Positions 26,047 to 34,825 of a DNA stretch of 64,000 nucleotides are shown here, in pieces (positions within the stretch are counted from its first letter, which is position 1; every line of letters begins with the position of its first letter). A model generated the notes under the pieces. It did no database searches. It was not told where the DNA came from and was given only the letters and a program-made list of their open reading frames with translations. The stretch is from Candidatus Rifleibacteriota bacterium (lineage in GTDB: Bacteria > Muiribacteriota > Ozemobacteria > Ozemobacterales > Ozemobacteraceae), in assembly GCA_015233565.1 (NCBI GenBank), contig JADFXM010000008.1, positions 62,001-126,000 of the forward strand, in the 5' to 3' direction. Made by a program: the position numbers and the translations under genes.

Positions 26047-26817
26047 TCAATACTCCCCTTTCAATACTCGTACTTAAAATAAAACATAAACACTTTTCTC
26101 AAAAAAAATTTTGAGTAATGTTCAAATAATTCGTTTTTCAGAGACATGGAGCCTATTTAATACTCAATTTATTCACAGATTTTCCAGAATAGAAAAATTC
26201 CATTCATTGTTCTATTTTACATCTCAAATTAATTTTTGAAAACTAGTTTGATGGAAATTTTATTTTTATTATTCAGAATGGTTAATGAGACTGCTGAAAA
26301 ATACCCCAATTTTAATATTTCAGTGAACCCACCTCATTCTGTGCCCCGCTTTCTCGCGTGAGCAGTGAGCAACTTTGTACAGAATAAAATGTCCCAAGAT
26401 TTTCCGACAGTTTCTAATACTGCATTGAGCGATTCGTAAACAGCCAATCTTCTCATGAATTCTGCCAGGTCCCGTTTCTGTTATAGGAAAAATCTAATTT
26501 CAGAATTTCTGTTGTCGTAAACTTCATTTTCTTCGATTGCTCAGCTTTAAAAGCCGATTCCGTAGAGATTATAAAGTTTTCAGCCCGAATTTTGTTTTGA
26601 GACCAAATAATCCAAAAGTTAAGGCAGGAATCTCATCCAAACGAGTTCACGTTTTCAGGCTTTGGGAAAATGGTCTCAAGACTAAATCCTCGGGAATTGG
26701 AATTCTGAATTTCCATAAGGAGGCAATCTGAGATTAGACTGATTTTGCTCTCAACCGCGTTAGGTTTGAAAAAAATGTTTTTCCTTGTCGTCAATAACAT
26801 CAAAGTGGAAGCCCGAT
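26047..26817. other. 770-base spacer holding one MITE copy, otherwise empty
   Basis: Contains the family 2 copy at 26283-26418 and, at about 26110-26135, a short string ('TTTTGAGTAATGTTCAAA') like the middle of family 1, perhaps a remnant. No gene seen. Confidence 0.5.
26283..26418 (+). mobile_element. MITE-like repeat family 2, copy 3
   Basis: 136 bases, ends TTAATGAGACTGCTGAAAAA and TTTTCCGACAGTTTCTAAT. Interior 'CCCCGCTTTCTCGCGTGAGC' and 'CTTTGTACAGAATAAAATGT' match copies 5 and 6 closely. Confidence 0.75.
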
Positions 26818-27603
26818 TTAAGGTCCCTGAATCAGAGTCTGCCAGTTGCGATTTGTAAGCGTCTGATTCCATATTTCCGAAAAAAAATAAGGACAAACAA
26901 CGTCAAAAAAATCCGCTATCATTATTCCACTTTGCCGGCTTTGTATAAGTGTATTTTTTTGGAAAGATTTTTGGTTATTCTGATTCCCTTGCTCTGCTAA
27001 TTGCAGGGTAATATTAAAAAACCACTGATTTCTCCCGTTTGTTGTCTGAATTTCCACGGGACGGATGGTAAAATAATTTATCCGTTTGGATAAAACTCGA
27101 CTTTGTGTTCCGCCGCCCAGCCTTGTGTTAACCTTTTCCTGTCGATTTAGAGTCAAAAATGGGTTTCCGGGTTCGGTGGCTTCAAGAGTATAGCTGATTT
27201 CATTGGCGCATTTAATACAATAACCAGTTGTAGAACCTTCTGAAACTGCTTGTTTCAAATCTCCATGTGAAGGAAAAGCCAGAAAAGTGAAAGTTGTACC
27301 TTCCATTGAGGTAGCTGAACCTCCCGAAACTTGGAGAAAGTCCATTAAAGAATATTGTGTGTTTGTTAATGGTAAAATTATACAGGCGGACAACAGATCG
27401 TTTCTGATCTGCTTAATTATTCTGCGGCCTTCCATTACAAGGTCAATCTGTTGGAGACCGTGCAATGAAGTTTCGGATGAATTTCTAAATATTTTATAGG
27501 CTGGAATCAGAAGAAGAATTGAGATTACTGCAACAACAATAATCTCCATGAGGGTAAATGCAGATTCTTTGTGTTTAAGCCGATATGAGTTTTTGGAAAA
27601 CAT
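26818..27603 (-). CDS. prepilin-type minor pseudopilin, GspJ/PulJ-like
   Basis: 261 residues. The prepilin peptidase site is 'ESA|FTLMEIIVV' (Ala at -1 instead of the usual Gly, Phe +1, Glu +5), followed by a 20-residue hydrophobic helix; then a soluble domain with 'QIDLVMEGRRIIKQIRNDLLSA', the pattern of J-type minor pseudopilins. Assembles as part of a pseudopilus tip in type II secretion or a type IV pilus-like machine. TAGGAAC lies before the ATG. Downstream of the I/V-type pseudopilin, 190 bases apart. Confidence 0.8.
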   Translation of the reverse strand: MFSKNSYRLKHKESAFTLMEIIVVAVISILLLIPAYKIFRNSSETSLHGLQQIDLVMEGRRIIKQIRNDLLSACIILPLTNTQYSLMDFLQVSGGSATSMEGTTFTFLAFPSHGDLKQAVSEGSTTGYCIKCANEISYTLEATEPGNPFLTLNRQEKVNTRLGGGTQSRVLSKRINYFTIRPVEIQTTNGRNQWFFNITLQLAEQGNQNNQKSFQKNTLIQSRQSGIMIADFFDVVCPYFFSEIWNQTLTNRNWQTLIQGP

Positions 27604-27795
27604 TCCGTTCCTACTATTTTTTTTTACATTACAGAAACTGTCAGGGTAAAAATTCCATAATTATGGCCGGCAAAAATCTTTTTCAAAGCAGAAACCCTAG
27701 AATGATTCCGTCTTTTGCACGTTTTCATTGTAGCAAGGAATTTTACAACAGAGGAAATCTTTTTGTCGGATTGTGAATTCAAAATACTTTTTTCA

Positions 27796-28296
27796 TTATT
27801 TGGGCGTTTCACAAACAATTCCTTCCATTGAAATATCGCTTTGGGAAAGCCAAATTTTTATACGATTCTGTTCTTTTGGTGCAACCTGGACTTTAATTCG
27901 GATTGCTTTAATTTTTCCGTTTATAGGTTTTAAAGATATTTTTCTTTGGAAGAGGGATGCCTCCGGTGGATATTGAATTCCCCCCATTACAGAGGATGAG
28001 ACTGGCTGCCAGGAGTCCAGGGGGTAATCTGGTAACGAATGGCTCTGGCCATATGTTGAGAGCCATTTATAGCCAAATACCCTAAAAATTTCGATCGGTT
28101 CCTGAGCCAACTGAAGGCCTAAAAATTCATAATAAGAGTCCATGGCGCTTTTGTTAGACATGTAGTTCATATTCCCAATTCCTATAATTACAGTCGCAAG
28201 AAAGACCATGGCTATCAAAACTTCAATCATTGAAAATGCCCTGTAGCCACCCGGATATTCAATCCTGGAAAAAAAAGAAAATCGTTTCAGGTTCAT
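27796..28296 (-). CDS. prepilin-type minor pseudopilin, GspI/PilV-like
   Basis: 166 residues. 'YRA|FSMIEVLIAMVFLATVIIG' is the class III signal and N-terminal helix, again with Ala at -1. The following 'SYYEFLGLQLAQEPIEIFR' fits I/V-type pseudopilins. The ATG at 28296 overlaps the stop of the preceding gene (ATGA), and GGAGG lies just upstream; a TTG 14 codons earlier is a less likely start. Confidence 0.8.
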   Translation of the reverse strand: MNLKRFSFFSRIEYPGGYRAFSMIEVLIAMVFLATVIIGIGNMNYMSNKSAMDSYYEFLGLQLAQEPIEIFRVFGYKWLSTYGQSHSLPDYPLDSWQPVSSSVMGGIQYPPEASLFQRKISLKPINGKIKAIRIKVQVAPKEQNRIKIWLSQSDISMEGIVCETPK

Positions 28297-30440
28297 TCCT
28301 CCATCATCCGAAAAAAATTTGTCCAACGGGTAACGCAAATCTGATATTGATAGTCGTGGGAGCTTTTTAACAATGGGTCATATTCGATAATGTGTTTTCC
28401 TACGCACCATTTGTTTGAATCGAGAATGTCGCAAATGAGACCTCCTTTGAGTTTCAAAGGCTTTTGAGCAAGGACAGACCCATTTTCCTGATCGTTAATT
28501 GCTATTAAAACAGCATCAATCGGTCTGTCGGTATCAATCAGGATGCCGCCTTTTCTTGTGTATAGAATCAACAGGTCGTCTGGGGATGATTTTTGCATTC
28601 CGGTTGAAATCTTGAAATTATCAGCAATCAGGACACCTTGTCCCTTAATTTTCCAGTCACCACCGTTAATGGGTGTGAATTCCAGATTCCCCGTGAGATG
28701 GACTATTCCACGTGGCATGATAAGACTTTCTTCCGGATTAAAAAGGTCGATTTCCGGTATTCGATCAATTGGAAGTTGTTTTCTGTACCATAAAGAAAAG
28801 AAATTAAACGGTCGGAAACCTTCAGAGCCTGTTCGGTGTGGATCAATCGATTGTCCCTGGGAATTAAAAAACCTGGGGGTGGGGAAGGAAGCTTTTAACG
28901 GTGGAGCCTGGACATTTTCTCCACTTCCACCGTAAAGGAAGTTTGTGTCCAGTCTGGAAAACAAGGAAACCTGTGGGAACTTACTTGACAATTTCGGCAA
29001 ATTTTTCAGAAAATTTTCGAAATAGGAGTTCTGAAGAGTGCTGGGATCTGCAGGTAAAGACATACACAAAGCCGCTTTTTCAGCTTTCAGAAATTCCTGC
29101 TGCATTTCCGGAGGAACTGCTTCGGAAAAACTTTTCGTCTTCAGTAAAGCTTTATAGGTCCCCACCACGCTGGTATGGGAAAAATCCAGGTGGAATTGTA
29201 CAAGATATAAAAATCTTTTTCGGATTGCTCCTTCGAGTATGGATTCTGCATTGGTTTGGTTGCCCGCAAAATCAGGATCTTCACCTAGAAAGAAGAATCC
29301 TGGTTCCGGGGGGAAAACTCCCTCTGCTCCAGGAAATTGTTTTGCCATCAGATAGATCATTTCCTTTTCCAGCTGTTCGGGTTCAGAAGTGTAGGCTTTT
29401 TTGGGGAGCGGCTGAGTCTGAATCTGAAAGAAGCCTTTAAGACCCTCGAAATGTGCAGATTTGATTGCACTTTCTTGACTTTTTAAGGTATTGTATAATG
29501 TGTCATTCAACCAGGGAAAAAGTGTCAGGACATCTTCTTGATCAATTTCGACAGTTTGCGAACAAGTTGGAATAAGCTTCTCCAATGATTCCGGAATATT
29601 CAGGAAAACAAAATTTTCCAGGGGAGGATTGGAGGGTTGTCCGGTTGGCAATTTTTGTAAATCAGTCTCTCCAAAATAAATTTTCCCACGTTTGTCAGCC
29701 GGCAAAGATTTCTGTTCAACAACAATCTTCATTTTTTCATTATTCAGGGTGAACCCGTTAATTTTCCGGAACTCCTCGAGGCCATTCCGTGCAAATAGAG
29801 CATAATCAAGTGGAAAACATTGTGAGTAGGCGCTGCGTTGTCCGGTATTTTGTCTTGGTGAAACAAGACTTACAACTTTGTACTCGATATGGCGCAGCCC
29901 GGTAAAAGCCATATCTAAAGAACTGGTCAAAAAACTACTTTTTTGGAAACTCAATTTGACGCATATCTCGGCTGTGCCAACTCCGTCAGCACCATCCGGT
30001 GGTGAATATGGGACCCCTGTTACGTCAGTTGAACGGAACTCGATTAGTTTGGCAGTTGCGGAGACTTCAGGAAAAAAACTTGCCCTGGTCATGGATTTCG
30101 CCTGCTCTGTCGTAACTTCAATCGGAATGTTCAATGGCGATTGACTTCTGGAAATAACCCACTGCCCAGCAGTAGAATGGGGATTTGAAGTTTCCCTGTA
30201 AAACCATGTAAAAGCTTCTTCCAAAGCACCTTCAATTATCTGCCTTGCAATTTCACCCTGTTGAAAGCGAAACGCAGCTTGCCTCTGCTGTTCTGAACTC
30301 TTGTGGAAAGATATCGCAAGAATCGAAATAAACATTACTATAAAAATGAATAGATATGAAATAAATCCCGATGAATCAATGGGTTTTTTGGCGGAAAATT
30401 TTATAGCGCAAATGTCGCTTGTGGATTTTGAAAATGTCAT
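28293..30440 (-). CDS. large exported protein of the pseudopilin operon (PilX/GspK-like position)
   Basis: About 715 residues. One N-terminal hydrophobic segment (about residues 25-45, 'SGFISYLFIFIVMFISILAISF') and then 'RFQQGEIARQIIEGALEEAF', similar in pattern to PilX/GspK-type components. The rest is soluble; no catalytic motif recognised. A late 'GIVHLTGNLEF...IKGQGVLIADNF' beta-rich part is typical of proteins annotated as pilus-assembly PilX N-terminal. An open frame continues upstream to 30758, but that region lacks signal features and contains a repeat, so the ATG at 30440 is used; SD is weak. Translationally coupled to the next pseudopilin. Confidence 0.65.
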   Translation of the reverse strand: MTFSKSTSDICAIKFSAKKPIDSSGFISYLFIFIVMFISILAISFHKSSEQQRQAAFRFQQGEIARQIIEGALEEAFTWFYRETSNPHSTAGQWVISRSQSPLNIPIEVTTEQAKSMTRASFFPEVSATAKLIEFRSTDVTGVPYSPPDGADGVGTAEICVKLSFQKSSFLTSSLDMAFTGLRHIEYKVVSLVSPRQNTGQRSAYSQCFPLDYALFARNGLEEFRKINGFTLNNEKMKIVVEQKSLPADKRGKIYFGETDLQKLPTGQPSNPPLENFVFLNIPESLEKLIPTCSQTVEIDQEDVLTLFPWLNDTLYNTLKSQESAIKSAHFEGLKGFFQIQTQPLPKKAYTSEPEQLEKEMIYLMAKQFPGAEGVFPPEPGFFFLGEDPDFAGNQTNAESILEGAIRKRFLYLVQFHLDFSHTSVVGTYKALLKTKSFSEAVPPEMQQEFLKAEKAALCMSLPADPSTLQNSYFENFLKNLPKLSSKFPQVSLFSRLDTNFLYGGSGENVQAPPLKASFPTPRFFNSQGQSIDPHRTGSEGFRPFNFFSLWYRKQLPIDRIPEIDLFNPEESLIMPRGIVHLTGNLEFTPINGGDWKIKGQGVLIADNFKISTGMQKSSPDDLLILYTRKGGILIDTDRPIDAVLIAINDQENGSVLAQKPLKLKGGLICDILDSNKWCVGKHIIEYDPLLKSSHDYQYQICVTRWTNFFRMMEE

Positions 30441-30757
30441 TTCGAGCAGGTGCAGACAATGAAGTAACTTCCCCTTCAAGGAAAAAAAAGGGTTATCCTT
30501 CCTTCGGTTTGTCCTTATGGCAAACCGTGGCTTTTCGGCAAAACTTGACCCAATATGCTTTTGCAAAAAGTGGTATTTTCGGCCTCGTTCAGGCATTGTA
30601 GACTTAATTTCTGGTTGTTGAGCGGAGTCGAAGCTATCATTGAAAAAAGAATAGGTTTGCTCCGGATTTGTCACAGGGGTTTGACAAAAGAGGTTTTGCA
30701 GTGAAGCTGAAGAACGATCAGCAGTTTTAGTTTTAAATTGGTGACCGGTAGAAATCA
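30441..30757. other. 317-base spacer between the FecR gene and the PilX-like gene
   Basis: The frame is open here in continuation of the downstream gene, but codon content is atypical and a GTTGAGCGGAGTCGAAG repeat lies at about 30616-30633. I treat it as non-coding; a longer N-terminus cannot be excluded. Confidence 0.4.
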
Positions 30758-31561
30758 TTATTTCGAGTTTGGAAAATCAGCGTCCCCTGAAGAGTCAAAG
30801 ACTGGAGCAGAGGTTGCGGAACCGGATTTTTTCACTGGGTTCGAATTTGTACAGGTAAAAATTTCGCCTTTTGAAAGCAATTTGAATGAACCGTCACAAC
30901 TTTCCACTCTGACTTTTCCGGAAAAAACCACCACTTTCAATGTGTTATTTGTTACATCGACTGAAAAATCGGTTCCAATCACTGAAATCGTTCCCAATGG
31001 AGTTTTTACAAAAAAAGGCTTCCCGCTTGGTTTCACTGAAAAATGAATTGTACCACTAAACAGATCTATGGACCTATTATGTATTTTGCATTCAGCGGTG
31101 CTTTGAACCTGGTATGATGATCCATCTGGAAGGAAGGCAATGTTGTTCATAGGCAAAATAATTTGTTTTTCTTCTGAAGTTCTTTGTTCCGGTATGCTTG
31201 TTTCAGGTTTTTTTTCAAAAGAGATTGGGACAAAATAAAATTTGGCTGCGATTAAGAATACTATTATTAAAACAACTGTCAAAGTCAATTTTTTCGTTGC
31301 TATGGAAAACCTTGAAGATTCAGGAACAGGAATTATCTTGCTTGTTCTGGATGGTGAGTCAAGGCACTCAATTGATTTTTGAATTTTATCCACCAATTTG
31401 GAGGAATCCGGTGGAAATAAACTTTCCATCGAAGAAAGAAACTGAAAATTTTTTCTGACTGTAATGCACTCAGAGCATTTATTTATATGCTGAAGCTCTT
31501 TCTCTGAAAGCGTTTTGCCTTCGAGAAGGTTTTCAGCTATTTTTTCACAAAATTGACTCAT
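30758..31561 (-). CDS. FecR-domain anti-sigma factor
   Basis: 267 residues. N-terminal zinc-finger anti-sigma motif 'HINKCSEC' (His25, Cys29, Cys32), a transmembrane segment about 92-111, and a periplasmic FecR domain about 140-235 ('FFVKTPLGTISVIGTDFSVDV', 'VVVFSGKVRVES'). It would hold the neighbouring sigma factor at the membrane until a periplasmic signal arrives. The start overlaps the end of the sigma gene by four bases (ATGA). Confidence 0.87.
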   Translation of the reverse strand: MSQFCEKIAENLLEGKTLSEKELQHINKCSECITVRKNFQFLSSMESLFPPDSSKLVDKIQKSIECLDSPSRTSKIIPVPESSRFSIATKKLTLTVVLIIVFLIAAKFYFVPISFEKKPETSIPEQRTSEEKQIILPMNNIAFLPDGSSYQVQSTAECKIHNRSIDLFSGTIHFSVKPSGKPFFVKTPLGTISVIGTDFSVDVTNNTLKVVVFSGKVRVESCDGSFKLLSKGEIFTCTNSNPVKKSGSATSAPVFDSSGDADFPNSK

Positions 31562-32088
31562 TTTCCACTCTGCTCCGAGGAATCGATGCTCTCCCGCAAT
31601 TTTTGAAGAAGGCGATGAATTCGAACTCGAAGGGAATTTTCTGTAAGATCAGTGATTTCGGACATTTCCTGAAATGATAATTTCTGAACAAACCGGAGTT
31701 CGATTAATAGTTTGTCAAAATCTGAAAGAGTTTCAAGCAGGTAATTATGGTCAGAATCTAATTCATGCTTGTTTTCGTTTGCGAACGAAGTCATCTGGGC
31801 AAGCTCAAACTCTCTGTCCCGATCTAATTTGCACTTGCGAATACAATCAATCATAGTGTTGCGTGCAATTTTCAGTAGCCAGGCTGAAAAAGGTCTGATC
31901 GGTTGATACTTTGGAAGATTTAAAAAAACTTTTATAAATGTTTCCTGTGCGACATCTTCGATTACATTATTTGGGGCTTTCAAGGAGCACAAAAAAGCTT
32001 TAACTATTGGAAGATACCTTTCAACAAGTATTTTAAAAGGACGTTTTTCCCCACTGATTATCGCATCAATGATTTCCTGGTCCTGCAT
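31558..32088 (-). CDS. ECF-family RNA polymerase sigma factor
   Basis: 176 residues. Sigma-2 region: 'FKILVERYLPIVKAFL', 'IEDVAQETFIKVFLNLPKYQ', 'FSAWLLKIARNTMIDCIRK' (core and -10 binding). Sigma-4: 'LSFQEMSEITDLTENSLRVRIHRLLQKLRE' helix-turn-helix. The ATG at 32088 with GGGTGG upstream is chosen; a GTG at 32115 is in frame but lies at the predicted transcription start. Co-transcribed with the FecR anti-sigma and probably directing the pseudopilin genes downstream. Confidence 0.88.
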   Translation of the reverse strand: MQDQEIIDAIISGEKRPFKILVERYLPIVKAFLCSLKAPNNVIEDVAQETFIKVFLNLPKYQPIRPFSAWLLKIARNTMIDCIRKCKLDRDREFELAQMTSFANENKHELDSDHNYLLETLSDFDKLLIELRFVQKLSFQEMSEITDLTENSLRVRIHRLLQKLRESIDSSEQSGK

Positions 32089-32119
32089 AAACCACCCTGG
32101 CAGATTTTGTTTCACTTGG

Positions 32120-32125
32120 ATTATA
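32120..32125 (-). promoter_or_regulatory. TATAAT -10-like element upstream of the ECF sigma gene
   Basis: Perfect TATAAT on the minus strand, 32 bases before the ATG at 32088. A matching -35 is not convincing; GGTAAGTTG lies about 18-24 bases upstream and could be an ECF-type -35. Confidence 0.35.
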
Positions 32126-32679
32126 TCTTTTCATTTTTCAACTTACCAGTGATAAATTTCAGTTGAATAACATTATCTTTTTTTTTACCCCCTGTTAGAA
32201 GCTATTGAAAAGTATCAAATCGCAAAGTATACTGGAAAATAGTTCTATGGAACAGACATGAATGGCGGATCGAGAATTTTGAAGGGAACAAAAAAAAGTA
32301 TAAAGGTGTTTTTCGACCTATTAATTCATTTGGCTTCAAAATATAAACGAAAGGGAAGAGGAAAATATTACAAGAAAGTAAGTTTTGTGCAAAATCGTAT
32401 AAATTTTGAAAAATATGTGGAAACTGATTGTAATATTTTTCTTTTTTCAAGCGTTATATAAATGAAAAATGGAAATCAGGCTGATTTATGTCAGGGCAAA
32501 TGCATGCCAGGTTTGATCCTTCGATTCAGCCAACGACTGGACTTTGGTGATTGAACAGAACCCAGACCAGGGCTCGGAAAGATCTCAATTAATCGGTGTT
32601 TTACCGGAAGTGCGAATTTGCCAAGTGGTCTATTAGATAAATTGGTATCGAAAATTCGTAAAATTTGGGGGTACGGAAC
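32126..32679. other. 554-base spacer between divergent genes, no gene recognised
   Basis: Divergent intergenic region between the sigma operon and the exported-protein pair. AT-rich; no convincing SD-led frame, hairpin-T terminator or repeat-family match. Confidence 0.5.
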
Positions 32680-33204
32680 GTGTTAAAACGTTTTTTGGCC
32701 ATTTCTTTTGTAGGTGTTTTACTTTTTGTTCAATGTAAACTGTTTGCTTTGGAGCGTTATCCTATTCCGTCCAATGTTGAAATGAAGCTACTTGAAAAGC
32801 CAATTGAGAAAAACGGGGAGATTACTTTTAACGTAGTAGTCCAAGGTGTGGCTGGAACCATTTCCAATTGTACTGTTGGAATTTCTTCGTCCCCAGATTT
32901 ATCGGTAAAGATGGCTTCCACTACTATTGATCTGCTAGAAGAAGGAAAGGAAAAGAAATTTTCCATAATTGCAACACGTAATAAAAATGTGAAATCCCTC
33001 TCCGGAACTTGGGCAAGAATTAAACTTTCCTATTTTCCCGACAAAAAAGGGCTTTTGCAAGTAGTTCGGAACAAATCCAAATATCCTTTGGCAGTTTTTA
33101 GAGAGGAACTTCGGGAGAAAATTGAAAAAAATTGTACCGGTAAGAATAAAGTCATCGAAATTGGCGAATTCGAGATTTTGCCGGATGAAATTGAAGGTAA
33201 ATAA
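32680..33204 (+). CDS. exported protein of unknown function
   Basis: 174 residues from the GTG at 32680, which has GGGGGT seven bases upstream. N-terminal signal peptide ('FLAISFVGVLLFVQCKLFALE'), then a beta-rich domain about 30-125 ('NGEITFNVVVQGVAGTISN', 'EGKEKKFSII'), resembling an immunoglobulin-like fold, and a charged tail. Not assigned to a family. Thirteen bases before the HESTH protein gene, so likely a pair. Confidence 0.6.
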   Translation: MLKRFLAISFVGVLLFVQCKLFALERYPIPSNVEMKLLEKPIEKNGEITFNVVVQGVAGTISNCTVGISSSPDLSVKMASTTIDLLEEGKEKKFSIIATRNKNVKSLSGTWARIKLSYFPDKKGLLQVVRNKSKYPLAVFREELREKIEKNCTGKNKVIEIGEFEILPDEIEGK

Positions 33205-33216
33205 GGTGCGAAGAAT

Positions 33217-34770
33217 ATGATTCCAAAACGTCTTATTATTCTGGCCTTGTTAGGGCTCCTTCTTTATTTTCCAGCTTTTGGATTAGCGGCGGAGTTTAAA
33301 ATGTACTATCTTCGCCCGGTCAAATTTGTCGCAGGTGCACAAAGTCTTAATGGAGGTGCTGGATATGCCGGATATTCCAGTAAAACTGGGGCATATCTTT
33401 GTAAATATCAAGAAGTCCATACCAAAGATGAACTCCTTCAGGCAATGGGAGCAGAGGAACCACTATCTCCAGGACAAAGTGCTCTTTTAGCCGTATTTGA
33501 AGAAAGACAGAGAAATGGCTCAATTTTGCAAGAAAACCAAAGAATGCTTCAAAAAGATACACCCATTTATCTGGTCGATCTGAAGGACGGAATGCAGGGC
33601 GACCCCGGCAGAGAACAGCAGATCCAGGATTTTTGGCCAGGATATTCTGACGAGGCCGGATATATCAGGGTTAACAGCCGCGAATATGATGGGTTACCTC
33701 CGGATGAGGCCGCTTTCCAGGGAAGATCTCTTATCTCCCATGAGTCGACCCATTCCGTAGACAAGGCAGTAAAAGAAGCCGATGGGTATGGCCAAAACGG
33801 TGCCCATTGGGATTTTAAATACACCAGGCCCAAGGCGGCATCACTTGAAGCAATTGCTGAATACAACCAGATGCGACTGGAGCGCCAGAACGGTCGGACG
33901 GATATGGCTGATCACTACCGTGCCCAAGTTAATACTGTAATTAGTTATGATTTTGAAGTGGCCAAAAAAGTTAGTCCAACTGATCTGAAGGGTTTGGCTG
34001 ATTGGTCATGTGTTGAAGGAGCAATGGCTTTAGCACTTAACGATTATGCAAAAAATGTGAGTGATGGAGACCAGAAAATCCATGAAGCTTTTCAGCAAAC
34101 CAATTCCAGCAACCGAACAGTCCTGGATATTTTCAAAAAGTTGGGGGAAAATCATCCAGAAGATACCTTGGCTTTGGCTAAGGCAATTGACCAGAATACG
34201 GCAGGTGGAGTTTCGAATGATGATTTGGTTCAACTCTTTCCAAATGGAGGGCCAGGCTTCGATGAATATATGAAGACCCGCAAGGATAGCTCGGCTGAAC
34301 GTCCAGGGATTGTTAATGCTTATGGTGAAACGGATGAAAATCTTGGTCGGCCTTATGTTCCGCCGCCGGGTTCACAGACTGAGCCTCGGGTAAGTACTTC
34401 AACGGGTGGTTCTCAAACTGAGATTGGCAGTTTGACGGCTGATACATCTGTTTTTGATGACCTATTTGGCGGAATTCTGGGGAAAATTCTGTCTTGGTTT
34501 TGTGATTGGGATTTCGGAAAGGTTTTTGGTGTTGAATCCACATCTGGCAAAACGGGTGAAAAGCTCAATCAGACTTCCGTAATACCGGTGGCTTCTCAAA
34601 GCACTTCGCGGGAAACTTCCCAGGCTATTGCCTCTCAAGCAGCCACTTTTCAGGAAACCACATCTCTTGAAAAGGGAAAAAGTCCGGTCGGTAGTTCATC
34701 CCCAAATGTTCCGACTGGCGGAGATCCTTCCCAAGATCCAGATCAATTTGATTCAACAGGAAAAAATTAG
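33217..34770 (+). CDS. exported protein with an HExxH zincin-like motif
   Basis: 517 residues with a Sec signal peptide (1-25). 'SLISHESTHSVDKA' gives HESTH at 175-179, the zinc-binding motif of metallopeptidases; Glu211 or Glu215 in 'ASLEAIAEYNQM' is a plausible third ligand, as in gluzincins. About 130-175 contains 'AGYIRVNSREYDG', compatible with a beta-edge before the active helix. Residues about 370-517 are Ser/Thr/Gly/Pro-rich, low complexity, interrupted by a hydrophobic stretch 'GGILGKILSWFCDWDFG' near 420. AAGGTG precedes the ATG. I do not recognise a named family; protease activity is inference. Confidence 0.65.
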   Translation: MIPKRLIILALLGLLLYFPAFGLAAEFKMYYLRPVKFVAGAQSLNGGAGYAGYSSKTGAYLCKYQEVHTKDELLQAMGAEEPLSPGQSALLAVFEERQRNGSILQENQRMLQKDTPIYLVDLKDGMQGDPGREQQIQDFWPGYSDEAGYIRVNSREYDGLPPDEAAFQGRSLISHESTHSVDKAVKEADGYGQNGAHWDFKYTRPKAASLEAIAEYNQMRLERQNGRTDMADHYRAQVNTVISYDFEVAKKVSPTDLKGLADWSCVEGAMALALNDYAKNVSDGDQKIHEAFQQTNSSNRTVLDIFKKLGENHPEDTLALAKAIDQNTAGGVSNDDLVQLFPNGGPGFDEYMKTRKDSSAERPGIVNAYGETDENLGRPYVPPPGSQTEPRVSTSTGGSQTEIGSLTADTSVFDDLFGGILGKILSWFCDWDFGKVFGVESTSGKTGEKLNQTSVIPVASQSTSRETSQAIASQAATFQETTSLEKGKSPVGSSSPNVPTGGDPSQDPDQFDSTGKN

Positions 34771-34825
34771 AACCGGATTATTCAACAAAACCCCGAAACT
34801 GCAATTTCCATTTTTAGAAGCGGCT

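Noticed and set aside
27624..27818. 64-codon minus frame between the two pseudopilin genes
   Set aside because: Overlaps the end of the I/V pseudopilin in another frame and lacks a start signal; treated as spacer.
30440..30758. N-terminal 106-codon extension of the PilX-like gene
   Set aside because: Continuous frame, but it contains a GAGCGGAGTCGAA repeat and would bury the membrane segment; the internal ATG is preferred.
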